Positions 34,564 through 42,781 of a stretch of DNA of 64,000 nt are shown here, in pieces. The notes beneath the pieces are model-generated. The model saw only the letters and a program-made list of their open reading frames with translations, was not told the origin of the DNA and did not search any database. The stretch lies in contig NZ_JAJNAY010000002.1 of the NCBI RefSeq assembly GCF_021010565.1, positions 186,001-250,000 on the forward strand, written 5' to 3'. The stretch is from Chryseobacterium turcicum. Lineage in GTDB: Bacteria; Bacteroidota; Bacteroidia; Flavobacteriales; Weeksellaceae. Position 1 is the first letter of the stretch, and every line of letters starts with the position of its first letter. The position numbers and the translations under genes are program-made.

Positions 34564-35067
34564 TTATTTCTTCAATTTAAAAATCAAATTCTCAGGAAAA
34601 CCATCATCAATCCTCCCCTCTTCCAAAATAAAATGATGTTTTAAAAGAAGTGATTTTGAATTTTCATTAAACTTATTGGTAAACGCAAGAATTTCGTTTA
34701 AATTTAATTCATTAAAACCAAAATTTAAAACTGATTGTAGAGCTTCAGACATTATTCCTTTTCTATGATAATCAGGTAGTAATTCATAACCAACCTCAGC
34801 TCCCTTTCGGTCTTCAGAAAATCGGTATAAACAAATCGTTCCAATAAGATTTGTTTGATTTTTTAAAGAAATACCCCAATAATATGTTTCTTTGTTTTCT
34901 ACTCTCTTTTTAATTGTCAAAATAAAATCCAGTGCATCATAATTTGTTTTTGGCGGAATTCTTTTTACAAACTGATTGGTAATTTTATTACCTCGAATTT
35001 TTAAAATATCATCAACGTTGTTTTCGTCAATAGATTTTAGAATTAATCTTTCGGTTTCTAGTTTCAT
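34564..35067 (-). CDS. GNAT-family N-acetyltransferase (RimJ/RimL-like)
   Basis: A 167-residue acetyltransferase. The start METERLILKSIDENNVDDILKIR, the central YYWGISLKNQTNLIGTICLYRFSEDRKGAEVGYELLPDYHRKGIMSEAL (in parts: WGI strand, GTICLYR, EVGYEL and the acetyl-CoA loop YHRKGIMSEA) and LLLKHHFILEEG are typical of the RimJ/RimL group. Candidates for substrate are ribosomal protein N-termini or small amines. Divergent from mutS2. Confidence 0.92.
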   Translation of the reverse strand: MKLETERLILKSIDENNVDDILKIRGNKITNQFVKRIPPKTNYDALDFILTIKKRVENKETYYWGISLKNQTNLIGTICLYRFSEDRKGAEVGYELLPDYHRKGIMSEALQSVLNFGFNELNLNEILAFTNKFNENSKSLLLKHHFILEEGRIDDGFPENLIFKLKK

Positions 35068-35203
35068 ATTTCAAATGTAATAAAACTTTCAACCACAAAA
35101 GTCACAAAAGTTTTAAGCGAAAATAAAGGGAAATAAAAAGTTCACAAAAAATAAAAATCAAACACATTTTCAAATTTCCAAATTAACTCATTTCCAAATT
35201 AAT

Positions 35204-35211
35204 TACCTTTG
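35204..35211 (+). promoter_or_regulatory. -7 box abutting the mutS2 start
   Basis: TACCTTTG matches TAnnTTTG exactly and ends 4 nt before the GTG start at 35216. No -33 TTG is visible at the expected distance. Confidence 0.5.
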
Positions 35212-35215
35212 CACT

Positions 35216-37363
35216 GTGTATATAAATAAAGAAGATTTAGACGAATTAGAGTTTCCGCAATTGCTCGCGGAAATTGCTCCTTTTGCATATTCTCCGAAAA
35301 CGAGAGATAAAATACTTCAACTTCGTCCGATGAATATTGACGAGGCTGAAATTTCATTGAAAAAAAACTCAGAATATTTATCAAGTTTTGAAAGCTCAAA
35401 CGCGATTCCGTTTAACGAATATGAAGATATTGAAACTGAACTAAAAGTAATGCTGATCGAGAATTATCGATTAGAAAATGTAGCTTTTATTAAAATAAAA
35501 ACGCTAACGGAACAAATCGGAAAACTTCAAAAGTTTTTCCCCACAATGCCTGAAACGTTTCCCAATCTGATTCAGGATGTTTCGGCATTAGAATTTAGAA
35601 AAGAAATTATTGATAAAGTTGACAAAGTTTTTAACCGTTTTGGAGAAGTAAAAAGTGAAGCTTCCCCGATTTTGAAAGAGTTGAGAACAGAAATGCAACA
35701 CGCTAAAAAAGCGATTACAGAAAATTTCAACAGAGCTTTATTCAATTACGGGCAAAGCGAATTTCTAGATGATATTCGCGAAACGATTATTGATGACCAA
35801 AGAGTTTTAGCGGTAAAATCTGCCTACAAAAAAAGAGTGGCAGGAAGAGTTTTAGGACTTTCAAAAACAGGTTCTATTACGTATATGCAGCCTGATTCTG
35901 TGGTAAAACATTACTTTAAGCTAAAAGAAAGTCAGGAAGAAGAGAAAAAGGAAATTGATAAAATCCTGAGAAAACTAACGGCAGAATTGGCAGAATTCCA
36001 ACCGCAGCTTTGGAGATATCAAATGTATATTTTTGATCTTGATTTAACGAGAGCGAAAGCCAAATTTGCAGAATTAATCAATGGAATTCTACCGAAAATA
36101 AACCGTCACAGAACGTTGAAATTACGAGAAGCTTTCCACCCTTTGTTGTGGCTAAGAAATAAAGCTGAAAATAAAACTATTTTTTCTCAAACACTTTCTT
36201 TAACAGATCAAAACAGAATTATCTGTATTTCGGGACCGAATGCTGGAGGAAAATCAATTACGCTGAAAACCGTAGGATTACTTCAATTGATGATCCAGAG
36301 TGGAATTTTGGTTCCAACGCACCCAAAATCTGAGATGTTTTTCTTTGATAAAATCATGACTGACATTGGTGATAATCAATCGATTGAAAATCATCTTTCG
36401 ACTTATTCGTCAAGATTAAAGAAAATGGGCGGAATCATTCGTGAAGCCGACGCCAATACGCTTTTACTGATTGACGAATTCGGAACTGGTTCTGATCCTG
36501 AATTGGGCGGTGCTTTGGCAGAAAGTTTCCTTGAATTTTTCTACGATAAAAAGAGTTTTGCAATTATTACAACGCATTACACCAATATCAAATTGGTTGT
36601 AGAGGAGCTTCCAAATGCTGAAAATGCGGCCATGCTGTTTAATGAAGAAACTTTGGAACCGATGTACAAACTGGAAGTCGGACAAGCCGGAAGTTCATTT
36701 ACTTTTGAAGTTGCGGAGAAGAATAAAATTCCAAGATTTATCATTCATTCTGCCAAGAAAAAAGTGGAACATGATATTGTAAATTTAGATAAAACCATCG
36801 TTAAGCTTCAACAGGAAAAATACGAAGTTGAAAAACTGAAAACGGATCTTGCCGAAAGAAAAGAGTCTGTGGAAGATAAACGTGATAATTTGCAAAAACT
36901 GAATGAACAACTTCAGCAAAAGCTATTCAATTTTCAGAAATTGTATGAAGATGAACATCGTAAACTACAATTTGGAGCTAAAATCGAAGGGTTTATCGAC
37001 AGCTATGTAAAAGGCAAATCGAGAAAAGATGTAGTGAAAGATTTCGTAAAGATTTTAGAACAGGAAAAGTTCAGAAAAATCGGAGCTGACAAAGATGAAA
37101 GCAAACGACTTCAAGTGGTAAAAAGAAAAATCACACAACAACTGAAGAAAGAAGATGTCATCGAAAAAATTACTGAAACCAACGAAAAAATCGAGGAAAA
37201 ACGTAAAGAGGACCGCGCTGTATGGATGAAAGAAGGACAACGTGTAAGAATTACGGGAAGCACGAGTGTGGGGACGATTGAAAAAATTTCGAGAAATAAA
37301 GTGACCGTCAATTATGGTACTTTTAAGACCACGATTGATGCTGACCAATTAGAAAGAATTTAA
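35216..37363 (+). CDS. MutS2-family ATPase without Smr domain
   Basis: A 715-residue MutS2-type protein starting at GTG. The N-terminal clamp region (residues 1-300) precedes an ABC ATPase core with Walker A SGPNAGGKSIT near 339, the signature region SIENHLSTYSSRL, and Walker B TLLLIDEFGTGSDPELGGALAES (in parts) near 418, then the H-loop TTHYTNIK. A long coiled coil (about 520-640) follows, ending with a KOW-like domain (EGQRVRITGSTSVGTIEKI). The C-terminal Smr nuclease domain of many MutS2 proteins is absent. MutS2 acts on branched DNA or stalled ribosomes; which applies here is open. The -7 box is 4 nt before the start. Confidence 0.9.
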   Translation: MYINKEDLDELEFPQLLAEIAPFAYSPKTRDKILQLRPMNIDEAEISLKKNSEYLSSFESSNAIPFNEYEDIETELKVMLIENYRLENVAFIKIKTLTEQIGKLQKFFPTMPETFPNLIQDVSALEFRKEIIDKVDKVFNRFGEVKSEASPILKELRTEMQHAKKAITENFNRALFNYGQSEFLDDIRETIIDDQRVLAVKSAYKKRVAGRVLGLSKTGSITYMQPDSVVKHYFKLKESQEEEKKEIDKILRKLTAELAEFQPQLWRYQMYIFDLDLTRAKAKFAELINGILPKINRHRTLKLREAFHPLLWLRNKAENKTIFSQTLSLTDQNRIICISGPNAGGKSITLKTVGLLQLMIQSGILVPTHPKSEMFFFDKIMTDIGDNQSIENHLSTYSSRLKKMGGIIREADANTLLLIDEFGTGSDPELGGALAESFLEFFYDKKSFAIITTHYTNIKLVVEELPNAENAAMLFNEETLEPMYKLEVGQAGSSFTFEVAEKNKIPRFIIHSAKKKVEHDIVNLDKTIVKLQQEKYEVEKLKTDLAERKESVEDKRDNLQKLNEQLQQKLFNFQKLYEDEHRKLQFGAKIEGFIDSYVKGKSRKDVVKDFVKILEQEKFRKIGADKDESKRLQVVKRKITQQLKKEDVIEKITETNEKIEEKRKEDRAVWMKEGQRVRITGSTSVGTIEKISRNKVTVNYGTFKTTIDADQLERI

Positions 37364-37368
37364 AGAGA

Positions 37369-37860
37369 ATGATGACAGTAAAAACTCATATCACATTTAA
37401 AGATTATCTGAATTTTAATATTAAAAATTCATTATCAAGGATTATTATTTTTTCTTCCATCTTATTGGTGTTTTTTGGCTTGAACTTATTTACTGTAGAA
37501 TCTGATGCAAAAGAACTTCTAAAATCTGCATCGCTTTGGTTTGCTCTTGTGTTTGTTTTTCTTGTTGCAAGGGGATATTTTCGCTTGAAGAGAGCGTTTT
37601 ATTCCAACAAAAAAATTCAGGAAGAGATTACTTATACTTTTACTGATGAAAAAATTCATACAAAAGGCGATACTTTCGATGGCGATTTTACATGGAATAC
37701 CATTTACCGAGTAAAGGAAAATAAAGATTGGTTTTTCATCTATCAAAGCAAAATGACGATGAATATGGTTCCTAAAAAATATTTTACCAATCATCAGATT
37801 GTAGAACTTAGAAATTTCATTAAAAAAAATAATGTAAAAGCTAAACTGAGGAATGATTAA
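37369..37860 (+). CDS. YcxB-like membrane protein
   Basis: A 163-residue protein with two membrane helices (about 22-42 and 52-68) followed by a cytoplasmic beta domain: EEITYTFTDEKIHTKGDTF, FTWNTIYRVKENKDWFFIYQSKMTMNMVPKKYFT (in parts). This is the YcxB-like C-terminal domain layout, function unknown. Two ATGs three bases apart could start it. It is 5 bp after mutS2 and closed by a terminator, so it is probably cotranscribed with it. Confidence 0.82.
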   Translation: MMTVKTHITFKDYLNFNIKNSLSRIIIFSSILLVFFGLNLFTVESDAKELLKSASLWFALVFVFLVARGYFRLKRAFYSNKKIQEEITYTFTDEKIHTKGDTFDGDFTWNTIYRVKENKDWFFIYQSKMTMNMVPKKYFTNHQIVELRNFIKKNNVKAKLRND

Positions 37861-37880
37861 AAAATCATTTTAATATAAAA

Positions 37881-37912
37881 ATAGAGCGCCGTAACTGGCG
37901 CTCTATTCTTTT
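37881..37912. terminator. bidirectional terminator
   Basis: ATAGAGCGCC pairs perfectly with GGCGCTCTAT around GTAACT, followed by a T-rich tract. It lies between the convergent YcxB-like and GEVED genes. Confidence 0.92.
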
Positions 37913-39010
37913 TTATTTCTTAATAAATTTAAACCTTGAATTTTCTTTTTCCTTTAATACAATGAAATATACTCCTTTTACTAAATGAGCAACATTTACT
38001 GTTTTATTTTTAGTTTTTCCTTCGCTTAACTTCTGGCCTGCCGCATTATAGATTTCAAATTCTATATCAATTGAAATTCCTGAAATATTTAAAATATCTG
38101 AACTTGGATTGGGATAAATACTGATTTCCCTATTTTTATTAACTTCACTTACCGCAAGATTAGATTCTGTTGATAAATATACGTCATAATCTTCTACCTC
38201 ACCATATCCAAAAGTACCACAACCATTTGTAACTGCAGTATTTGAAAAGATGACTCTCATCGTAACAGCACAACTTATATTTCCACCTACTGACGCTAAG
38301 GAAGGCACACTAAAAGTATTTGTACTAACTGCAGCCGAGCTTGAGGTAGAATTCATAATTATTTCACTAGCTTCAAAAGTTCCATTTGCATTAAAATCAA
38401 TCCAAACCGTTACAAAAGCGGCATTAGGATTTACTGCTCCAGTTTTGGTTGCAGAAATAGTATTGTTTGCAGAACCCCAAGTTAAATAAACTTTACGAGT
38501 CGCATCCGGACGATAATCGGTGTATAAAGACGTAAGCGAATTACTTATCATTTGCGATAAACCAGTTGAGGAAGGAGTAACCGTAACATTCGAAAGATGC
38601 ATAATACCCGAATTTACAGATTCTGACGTACAATAATTGAGTTTTGTATTAAAAACCACTACCGTTGACCATGTACCTGGAACATTATTGCAAAATTTAG
38701 CAACCTGAACTTCATACGCAGTACATGACATTAAACCATTAAAATTATAAAAATTTTGATTTGCGGGTACTGTCGGCGAACTCCAGGGAAAATTACCTAC
38801 CGGTCTGAATCTTAAAATATAATCTGAAGTATTTGGGTCATTTGCCCAGCTCACTGTTGCTGCGGTATGTGTGATACTGGTCACAGTAACATTTGCCGGA
38901 GCTAATAAATCGCAGAAATAATCTAGTTTTGTTTTTTCGGAAATATTTTTCCCTTGATAAAATGTAGTTCCTACTAAAACGAGAAATAAATAGAATAGAT
39001 TTTTAACCAT
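37913..39010 (-). CDS. secreted GEVED/fibronectin III protein with T9SS sorting domain
   Basis: A 365-residue secreted protein. After a signal-like N-terminus (MVKNLFYLFLVLVGTTF) comes a fibronectin type III domain (residues about 38-120: APANVTVTSITHTAATVSWAN in parts, YEVQVAKFC). Residues 130-275 form a GEVED domain, with VTVWIDFNANGTFEASEII and FGYGEVEDYDVYL. Residues 285-365 are a type-A T9SS sorting domain (SIYPNPSSDILNI, RFKFIKK). GEVED domains occur in extracellular adhesins and proteases; no enzyme domain is present here. Single gene, divergent from the small membrane/ABC pair. Confidence 0.92.
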   Translation of the reverse strand: MVKNLFYLFLVLVGTTFYQGKNISEKTKLDYFCDLLAPANVTVTSITHTAATVSWANDPNTSDYILRFRPVGNFPWSSPTVPANQNFYNFNGLMSCTAYEVQVAKFCNNVPGTWSTVVVFNTKLNYCTSESVNSGIMHLSNVTVTPSSTGLSQMISNSLTSLYTDYRPDATRKVYLTWGSANNTISATKTGAVNPNAAFVTVWIDFNANGTFEASEIIMNSTSSSAAVSTNTFSVPSLASVGGNISCAVTMRVIFSNTAVTNGCGTFGYGEVEDYDVYLSTESNLAVSEVNKNREISIYPNPSSDILNISGISIDIEFEIYNAAGQKLSEGKTKNKTVNVAHLVKGVYFIVLKEKENSRFKFIKK

Positions 39011-39079
39011 ATAATTAGTCTTTTAATTTTTTCTAAAAATAATGAAAATATTCTTTAATAAGTGATTAAACATTATTCT

Positions 39080-39087
39080 TATTTTTG
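39080..39087 (+). promoter_or_regulatory. -7 box of the small-membrane-protein/ABC pair
   Basis: TATTTTTG ends 3 nt before ATG 39091 and 9 nt before ATG 39097, again a very short or absent leader. Confidence 0.5.
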
Positions 39088-39090
39088 AAC

Positions 39091-39369
39091 ATGGTAATGA
39101 ATTTAAAAATATTATGGATCTTTTATAGAAAACTTCTGATCCCGGGAGTTTCATTTTCTCTTTTTTTATCCGGTACACTTGGTTTTACTTTTAAAAATTT
39201 CAGTTTGTGCTTTGTTTTATTATTTCCTTTGCTTCATTATTTTGTTTACGAATTGAGATTAAAAAATGAATATCTTTTTTATGCCAATTTGGGATTTTCT
39301 AGAACTTGTCTTTGGATAATTACAGTTAGTTTTGGTATTGGTTTAAAACTTTTTGCAAATTTTATATGA
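39091..39369 (+). CDS. small polytopic membrane protein coupled to an ABC ATPase
   Basis: A 92-residue protein from ATG 39091 (or 90 from ATG 39097) with three predicted hydrophobic segments: around VSFSLFLSGTLGF, FSLCFVLLFPLLHYFV and TCLWIITVSFGIGL. I do not recognise a family. It overlaps the ABC ATPase gene by 4 nt (ATGA), so production of the two is coupled. The pair has no full-size permease nearby. The small protein could be a minimal membrane partner or anchor for the ATPase; this is inference. Confidence 0.72.
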   Translation: MVMNLKILWIFYRKLLIPGVSFSLFLSGTLGFTFKNFSLCFVLLFPLLHYFVYELRLKNEYLFYANLGFSRTCLWIITVSFGIGLKLFANFI

Positions 39370-40028
39370 GTATACTTCACATCGACAATATTACAAAGTC
39401 TTTTGGTGAAAAAGATATTTTAAAAGACATTTATCTAAGCTGTGAAACAGGAAAAACATCAGGGATTCTGGGACGAAACGGTTGTGGAAAATCAACTTTG
39501 TTTCAAATTATTTTTGGAACAGTAAAAGGAAATACGCAATATATAAAATTCGACAATACCATTCTAAAAACTCAATTTGAAAGAAAAAATAAAATTGCTT
39601 ATTTACCTCAACATTCATTTTTACCAAAGAATATAAAAATCAAGAATTTGATTAATTTATTTTGTGATAAAGAAAATAGCCGAAAAATTTCTGACTTAGC
39701 ATTAATTCATCCTTTTTTTAATGAAACCCCAACAACACTTTCAGGTGGAGAACTCAGAATTGTAGAAGCGCTATTGATTATTTATTCTAAAGCTGAATTT
39801 ATCTTATTGGATGAGCCTTTTCATAGTTTATCGCCGAAAATAATTAGTAAATTAAAAACAATTATTAAACAGCAAACTGAGCAAAAAGGATTTATCATTT
39901 CTGACCATCAATATCATGATGTTCTCGATATTTCTGATAACATTTTTCTTCTTTCAGAGGGTTATTTAAGACCCGTTAAAGATTTAACAGAATTAAAGAG
40001 ATTTAATTATCTTCCTCAAAATATTTAA
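39366..40028 (+). CDS. ABC transporter ATP-binding protein
   Basis: A 220-residue stand-alone nucleotide-binding subunit. Walker A GRNGCGKST is near residue 37, the Q-loop region IAYLPQHSFLP near 78, signature LSGGELRIVEALL near 120, Walker B FILLDEPFHSLSPK near 142, and the H-loop SDHQYHDV near 178. All catalytic elements are intact. The fold resembles LptB/LivF-type single-domain ATPases. The only coupled partner is the 92-residue membrane protein; no permease or binding protein is adjacent, so substrate and direction are unknown. Confidence 0.92.
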   Translation: MSILHIDNITKSFGEKDILKDIYLSCETGKTSGILGRNGCGKSTLFQIIFGTVKGNTQYIKFDNTILKTQFERKNKIAYLPQHSFLPKNIKIKNLINLFCDKENSRKISDLALIHPFFNETPTTLSGGELRIVEALLIIYSKAEFILLDEPFHSLSPKIISKLKTIIKQQTEQKGFIISDHQYHDVLDISDNIFLLSEGYLRPVKDLTELKRFNYLPQNI

Positions 40029-40058
40029 TTTATATCTTTTAGCCCAATTATATCAACT

Positions 40059-40934
40059 ATGAAACCTCTCAAAACCTTATTCTATATCATCATTTTCATT
40101 TCGCAGTCTTTAATTGCTCAGACAACTGATAAAAATAATTTGGAGAATTTCAGAAAGATGAAAACTCCACAAATTACATCTAATGATATTGTTGTACCAA
40201 CCTATGAAAATTTAATGAATAATGTAAAAAAAGAACAACCTGTACATGGTTATTTCTACCGCACCACCTGTAAACCTACCCATTTAAGTTGTTTTTATTC
40301 TGTCGAAAATAAAGAGAAAAACGACGGAAAAATTTATGGTTTTGAAAATAAAAAGATTAATTATATTATTATTGTAAAAAAAGATAATCAAGTCTACAAA
40401 AGACCTACAGAAAACAAAGAATTTCCGCAAGAGTTTTCTAATGGTGTTTCTACCTATATTGATTTCTATAGTTCAGGAGCAATTCATACCATCAGACAAT
40501 TTGGAAATAATGGAAAAGTAACCAATATACCGGTTGGAACTTGGTATGCATATTCTGAAAATGGTAAAATTCTTAATACAATGGAGCATGATCAACATTT
40601 TAAAATGAATTTTTATGATATTTTAAAAATTGCAGAAAGAAAAGATCTTCCAGACTTCCAAATTTCGAGAAAATTTAATGATCTCAATTCATTCTGGTAT
40701 ATTTATTTAGAACCTCACTATAAAGATAATATCACTAAAAGCCGACAGATCTTGGTGGATGATAAAAGCGGGAATATTATTTATGACATTGATAAAAACC
40801 AGGAAAAACAGCTACAAGAAAAGAACTACGAAAATCTTGGATTAACTGAAGAAAATTTGAAATGGCTAAAAAATAATGATCTTCACCAGATATCTGATAG
40901 GGAACTTTATGTACCTTTTGGAGGTCGTTTATAA
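40059..40934 (+). CDS. secreted protein of unknown function
   Basis: A 291-residue protein with a signal peptide (ending SLIAQ). It contains PVHGYFYRTTCKPTHLSCFYSVEN (in parts), with two cysteines that may pair, and a segment FYSSGAIHTIRQFGNNGKVTNIPVGTWYAYSENGKILNT (in parts) that resembles one MORN-like or toxin_15-like repeat. The rest is lysine- and asparagine-rich. I cannot name the family. A 21-bp sequence upstream is shared with the next gene, suggesting a common or duplicated promoter region. Confidence 0.72.
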   Translation: MKPLKTLFYIIIFISQSLIAQTTDKNNLENFRKMKTPQITSNDIVVPTYENLMNNVKKEQPVHGYFYRTTCKPTHLSCFYSVENKEKNDGKIYGFENKKINYIIIVKKDNQVYKRPTENKEFPQEFSNGVSTYIDFYSSGAIHTIRQFGNNGKVTNIPVGTWYAYSENGKILNTMEHDQHFKMNFYDILKIAERKDLPDFQISRKFNDLNSFWYIYLEPHYKDNITKSRQILVDDKSGNIIYDIDKNQEKQLQEKNYENLGLTEENLKWLKNNDLHQISDRELYVPFGGRL

Positions 40935-40983
40935 AATTAAATAAATACAAAACCATTTTTACCATCAAAAAATATTTAATTTA

Positions 40984-40991
40984 TATCTTTG
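40984..40991 (+). promoter_or_regulatory. -7 box ahead of the gene at 41013
   Basis: TATCTTTG, 21 nt before ATG 41013. The 21 bases ending in this box (AAATATTTAATTTATATCTTT) recur ahead of the gene at 40059, where the last base of the box is T instead of G. Confidence 0.5.
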
Positions 40992-41012
40992 AACTATAAA
41001 TATTCATTTACA

Positions 41013-41810
41013 ATGACTTTCATCTACAAAACAATCTATTTATCGATATTCAGTATTTTTTCTTGTACTTTAATTAATGCCCAAAATAAAGTTCCTTTTG
41101 GGGTGGTAAAAGCCGAAGAAGGATATGCAATGGTGCGTGTACACAAAGAAGATTACCGAAAAATCGTTGATAAAATAAGAATGAAAAGAGGCGATGTTTT
41201 TGTTTATGTAAAGCCGGCTCCCGGAGAAACAGAATGGATTTGGATAAAATATCCTGAGAAAGAAGAACTTCCAAAGCCTTTTGTAAGGTACGATAGCCTT
41301 AATAAAGAAGGAATGGTAAATAAAAGCCGTATTGCATTTATCGATCAGCTTCCAAAATTTACTCCCATATTATCTAAAAATGGAAGATCTATTACTTTCA
41401 CCGATAATAACAACCAAAAGATACCAACCGCTCAAAGAACGAAAGTGGTGATTGACATCTATCCTTCGAGTGCAAAATTCAAAAAGCAGGAAAAAGATGC
41501 AGAAGGAAATATCATTAAAATCGACAAACAAAAACCTTGGGGTATCAGCAAAGAACTTCCTGAAGATTTAAAGGAAGTAAAATCGGTACGTGTACAACAA
41601 CCGGGAAGAGGTTCTGTTTTTGTGAGAGAAGCCATCAAAAATATGTTTCAGCCTACGATGGATTTTGAAAACATGGGCGTAACTTCCATTGACGATGACC
41701 ATATTTTTCTTTACATGATTAATGGTTCAGGAAAAGACCGATACACTACTTTTTGGACCATCAAAGAAGGAAGAGCCATCAGTCAGATTGTTTACGCCAA
41801 TCCTGAATAA
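41013..41810 (+). CDS. secreted protein of unknown function
   Basis: A 265-residue product from ATG 41013, chosen because it gives the signal peptide MTFIYKTIYLSIFSIF to INAQ; an in-frame TTG at 40989 would overlap the -7 box. The mature part is beta-rich: FGVVKAEEGYAMVRVHKEDY near the start, a WIWIKYPEKEELPKPFVRYDS region, VVIDIYPSSAKFKKQEKD, and a C-terminal FLYMINGSGKDRYTTFWTI. No family recognised. Not obviously homologous to the preceding secreted protein despite the shared upstream sequence. Confidence 0.72.
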   Translation: MTFIYKTIYLSIFSIFSCTLINAQNKVPFGVVKAEEGYAMVRVHKEDYRKIVDKIRMKRGDVFVYVKPAPGETEWIWIKYPEKEELPKPFVRYDSLNKEGMVNKSRIAFIDQLPKFTPILSKNGRSITFTDNNNQKIPTAQRTKVVIDIYPSSAKFKKQEKDAEGNIIKIDKQKPWGISKELPEDLKEVKSVRVQQPGRGSVFVREAIKNMFQPTMDFENMGVTSIDDDHIFLYMINGSGKDRYTTFWTIKEGRAISQIVYANPE

Positions 41811-41830
41811 AAAACTTACTTAAACTTTTA

Positions 41831-41999
41831 TTTAACCACAAAAGGCTCAAAAGATTTAGATATTTATATTCAAAATAAATGAGTATCTAGAAAAAAGTGC
41901 GCAAAAGTTTTTGAAAATCTTTGATTTTTTATTCTTTTGTGAACTTTAATAATCTAAATAATAGCATTACAATTATCTTTTGTCCCTTTTGCGGTTAAA
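41831..41999. repeat. 169-bp nested inverted repeat
   Basis: Outer arms TTTAACCACAAAAGGCTCAAAAGAT (left, 41831-41855) and its near-complement at 41975-41999 are 25 nt each. Inner arms around AAAAGTGCGCAAAAG (41895) and CTTTTGTGAACTTT (41934) also pair. No coding frame. A related half-element with AACCACAAAAG-TCA-CAAAAG and AAAAGTTCACAAAA lies at about 35092-35150 in the mutS2 upstream region. Confidence 0.7.
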
Positions 42000-42051
42000 T
42001 CTAAAACTACTTTAAATAGGCTTAAAATTAAAAAATCTAGTTTATTATTCT

Positions 42052-42059
42052 TATTTTTG
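42052..42059 (+). promoter_or_regulatory. -7 box ahead of the cobalamin riboswitch
   Basis: TATTTTTG places the transcript start near 42065, at the first base of the riboswitch 5' stem. Confidence 0.55.
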
Positions 42060-42064
42060 CACCC

Positions 42065-42270
42065 GAAAAGTATTTAGCTTTTGGTGAATAGCCTTTGCTT
42101 ATTACTTTTCAAGAAACTGGTTCTGTTTAACCGCAGATTAAAAGGGAATCGTGTGAAAATCACGAGCTGTCGCGCAACTGTAAGTAACCGAAGTCTTTAT
42201 AAAAAACCACTGTGCAAAAGCATGGGAAGGAATAAAGATGTTACAAGTCAGGAGACCTGCCTATTTCTTT
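42065..42270 (+). promoter_or_regulatory. cobalamin (B12) riboswitch
   Basis: The aptamer core is unmistakable: AAGGGAATCGTGTGAAAATC, the stem CGTG/CACG, GCTGTCGCGCAACTGTAA, and the terminal B12 box AAGTCAGGAGACCTGCC at 42245-42261. A 5' stem (GAAAAGTA at 42065 with TACTTTTC at 42103) precedes the core. Adenosylcobalamin-type aptamers usually switch off B12 uptake or B12-independent enzymes. Here the next gene downstream, 120 nt away, is an acyl-CoA thioesterase. Boundaries are approximate. Confidence 0.95.
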
Positions 42271-42358
42271 AGACAAAAACTTTCGCGATTTGAAGTTTAT
42301 TGATCTTATAGTCTTTTGGGAATTTCATGTTCCCGAATAATTCTGTGGGTTTAATACG

Positions 42359-42389
42359 ATTTCATTTTCGCTTTAATTAATAATGAAAT
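42359..42389 (+). promoter_or_regulatory. hairpin abutting the thioesterase start codon
   Basis: ATTTCATT (42359-42366) pairs perfectly with AATGAAAT (42382-42389), and the ATG begins at 42390. Two more hairpins lie between the aptamer and this one: AAACTT/AAGTTT at 42277-42298 and GGGAA/TTCCC at 42317-42335. There is no terminator-like T run, so translational control is more likely than transcriptional. Confidence 0.5.
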
Positions 42390-42773
42390 ATGACTACAGA
42401 AGAAAGAATTCAATCATCGGAAACCCGAATTTTCAAAGCCGTTTTCCCTAACACGACCAATCATTACGATACCCTTTTCGGAGGAACAGCGATGCAATTG
42501 ATGGATGAAGTAGCCTTTATTACTGCTACAAGATTCGCAAGAAAACGCGTGGTAACGGTAAGCAGCGATAAAATAGATTTTAAAAAACCAATTCCTGCAG
42601 GAACCATCGTAGAGCTTATCGGAAAAGTTTCCCACGTTGGAAAAACGAGTATGAAGGTGAATGTAGAAATCTACACCGAGCAAATGTATTCTTATGAAAG
42701 AGAGAAGGCAATTGTAGGAGATTTTACTTTTGTAGCGATTGATGAATTTAAGAAACCAATTCAAATACTATAG
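42390..42773 (+). CDS. acyl-CoA thioesterase (YciA/BFIT-type hotdog)
   Basis: A 127-residue single hotdog domain. FPNTTNHYDTLFGGTAMQLMDEVAFITATRFA (in parts) carries the catalytic HYDTLFGG with the aspartate-containing helix MDEVAF, and KIDFKKPIPAGTIVELIGKV and VGDFTFVAIDEFKKP follow, as in the ACOT/YciA group. It hydrolyses acyl-CoA to free acid and CoA in the cytoplasm. It is the first gene after the cobalamin riboswitch, an unusual position for this family. Two back-to-back hairpins close it. Confidence 0.92.
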   Translation: MTTEERIQSSETRIFKAVFPNTTNHYDTLFGGTAMQLMDEVAFITATRFARKRVVTVSSDKIDFKKPIPAGTIVELIGKVSHVGKTSMKVNVEIYTEQMYSYEREKAIVGDFTFVAIDEFKKPIQIL

Positions 42774-42781
42774 ACAGAAAA

